From Prevotella sp. (GTDB lineage Bacteria > Bacillota > Clostridia > Oscillospirales > Ruminococcaceae): a stretch of 64,000 nucleotides of DNA. How positions within the stretch are numbered: position 1 is the stretch's first letter; every line of letters begins with the position of its first letter. The DNA lies in the NCBI GenBank assembly GCA_023663025.1, contig JAMPIC010000003.1, positions 12,036 through 76,035 on the forward strand, read 5' to 3'. The notes below the pieces were generated by a model. The model was not told the DNA's origin and ran no database searches. It saw only the letters and a program-made list of their open reading frames with translations. A program made the position numbers and the translations under genes. Below, piece by piece: positions 62,940-64,000 of the stretch.

Positions 62940-63701
62940 TTATTTTGCGCCGTCGATAAGCTCCGCCATATCGTAAAGCCCCGCGGGACGTTCCGCAAGA
63001 AAAACCGCCGCGTTTACCGAGCCTACCGCGAAAACCTCTTTTGAAGCCGCCGAGTGGGAAAGAGTGATAACCTCGTCACGCCCCGCGAAAATTATTTCGT
63101 GCTCTCCCACGATAGTCCCCCCTCGGACGGAGTGCATACCTATCTCGTTTTTCTCCCGCTTTTTGCGCTGGGAGTGGCGGTCGTAGGTGTAACGGTACTT
63201 GTTGTCAAGGGTCTCGTTTATGGCGTTTGCAAGCATTATCGCCGTTCCGCTGGGAGCGTCGATTTTCTGATTGTGGTGCTTTTCGAGGATTTCAATGTCG
63301 AACTGTCCGCCGAGAATTTCCGCCGCGGTTTTGGCAAGCTTGCAAAGCAGGTTGATACCCAGCGACATATTGAACGTGAAGAACACGGGAATTTGCTCCG
63401 CCGCTTTTTTAATGGCTTCTATCTGCTCCTCGGTGTAGCCCGTGGTGGCTATGACGACAGCCGTCCCCGTGGAAAGGCAGTATTCCAGCAAATCGTTAAG
63501 GCAGGAGGGGTGGGAGTAGTCAATGATAACGCCGGGCTTTTGGGGAAGGTCTTTCACGCTTCCGTAAATTTCAAAATCGGCGTATTTTTCCGTGTTCAGG
63601 TCGACACCCGAAATGACGGTGCAGTCGTCCCTGTCCTTTATTACCGAGGAAATTACCCTGCCCATTTTGCCGTTTGCACCGCATATTGTAACATTTACCA
63701 T
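62940..63701 (-). CDS. dapB: 4-hydroxy-tetrahydrodipicolinate reductase
   Basis: This NAD(P)H enzyme reduces hydroxy-tetrahydrodipicolinate in lysine and diaminopimelate synthesis, which also supports the cell wall and spores. The 253-residue protein has the nucleotide loop GANGKMGRV and the substrate motif EKHHNQKIDAPSGTA with the catalytic His. I chose the ATG at 63701, which follows AAAGGA. It is 86 bp downstream of dapA and probably cotranscribed. Confidence 0.97.
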   Translation of the reverse strand: MVNVTICGANGKMGRVISSVIKDRDDCTVISGVDLNTEKYADFEIYGSVKDLPQKPGVIIDYSHPSCLNDLLEYCLSTGTAVVIATTGYTEEQIEAIKKAAEQIPVFFTFNMSLGINLLCKLAKTAAEILGGQFDIEILEKHHNQKIDAPSGTAIMLANAINETLDNKYRYTYDRHSQRKKREKNEIGMHSVRGGTIVGEHEIIFAGRDEVITLSHSAASKEVFAVGSVNAAVFLAERPAGLYDMAELIDGAK

Positions 63702-63787
63702 TTTATCGATCCTTTCTATATGCAAAGGCATGCGACTTTACATATATTTAAGCTTTGATTTTGTGTAAAGCTGATAATCTTTACACA

Positions 63788-64000
63788 TTATTTTATAACG
63801 CCGACAGCTTTCAGTGATTGCGTAAGAGCGTCGATTTTGCTCTGTTCCATTTTAAGCAGGGGCAGACGGCATTCACCCGCGTTAAAGCCGATGAGGTTCA
63901 TAGCCTCTTTCACGGGAATGGGGTTCACGTCAATGAAAAGATTATTGCAAAGCTCGAGATATTTTATTTGCAGCTTTGCCGCTTCGGCAACGTTGTTTTC
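63788..64000 (-). CDS. dapA: 4-hydroxy-tetrahydrodipicolinate synthase (3' part)
   Basis: Only the last 70 codons are in the window; the gene continues past the right edge. LFIDVNPIPVKEAMNLIGFN followed by AGECRLPL matches the C-terminal part of DapA, which condenses pyruvate with aspartate semialdehyde one step before dapB. The frame is open to the edge, and the stop is at 63788. Confidence 0.93.
   Translation of the reverse strand, partial: ENNVAEAAKLQIKYLELCNNLFIDVNPIPVKEAMNLIGFNAGECRLPLLKMEQSKIDALTQSLKAVGVIK

Overview
The window looks like chromosomal DNA of an anaerobic, endospore-forming, Gram-positive Clostridia member, probably a gut or rumen Ruminococcus/Oscillospirales-type organism. 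The evidence is a spoIVB sporulation protease gene, a T-box leader on leuA, an L10-type leader on rplJL, many AGGAGG-type ribosome binding sites with TTGACA-17-TATAAT promoters, many Cys-lipobox lipoproteins, a Na+-decarboxylase module, and a beta-glucan locus. The taxonomic placement is inference.

Bases 1-10206 are one very long CRISPR array with I-C-like repeats. I count 152 repeats of 33 bp with 33-36 nt spacers. The array runs off the left edge, so the leader and any cas genes lie outside the window. The right end is the old end: its last two repeats are decayed and it abuts a broken IS110-family transposase. Several distant spacer pairs are near-identical, and some differ only at synonymous codon positions. 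Two blocks of spacers are duplicated.

Bases 10994-16090 hold an ECF transporter S component and a beta-glucan locus: GH5 cellulase, sugar-binding lipoprotein, AraC regulator and GH16 lipoprotein. Bases 16096-31100 carry a large multi-PAS hybrid histidine kinase, the mtaB-purL pair, an HPr-like protein without the phosphorylatable His, pyrB with a PyrI-like zinc tail, a lipoprotein aldo/keto reductase with two small genes behind it, and a hydrolase operon divergent from a LysR gene. Bases 31115-32505 are a scar zone: a MITE-like palindrome, a GH18 spore protein missing its 3' part, and a TnpW-like fragment. rplJ-rplL follow behind an L10 leader.

Bases 34876-41336 form one corrinoid operon on the minus strand. 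A cobalamin riboswitch precedes a tail-anchored surface-type protein, BtuF-, BtuC- and BtuD-like transporter genes, a lipoprotein CbiK, a second anchored protein of the same domain type, CobO and CbiC. Next comes a fluoride riboswitch with an overlapping terminator in front of a cation/proton antiporter. Bases 42930-49322 hold an Fe-S aldo/keto reductase with an AlkZ-like gene, T-box-controlled leuA, a LacI/flavoprotein pair and a small membrane protein.

Bases 49577-64000 are mostly housekeeping: spoIVB, a DUF4349 lipoprotein, four tRNA genes (Val, Asp, Gly, Cys), a PrsA-like lipoprotein, a cell-wall amidase, ddl, murI, a DUF1934 gene with argS, oadG-oadB, a leucine-rich-repeat lipoprotein, mscS, and dapA (partial)-dapB.
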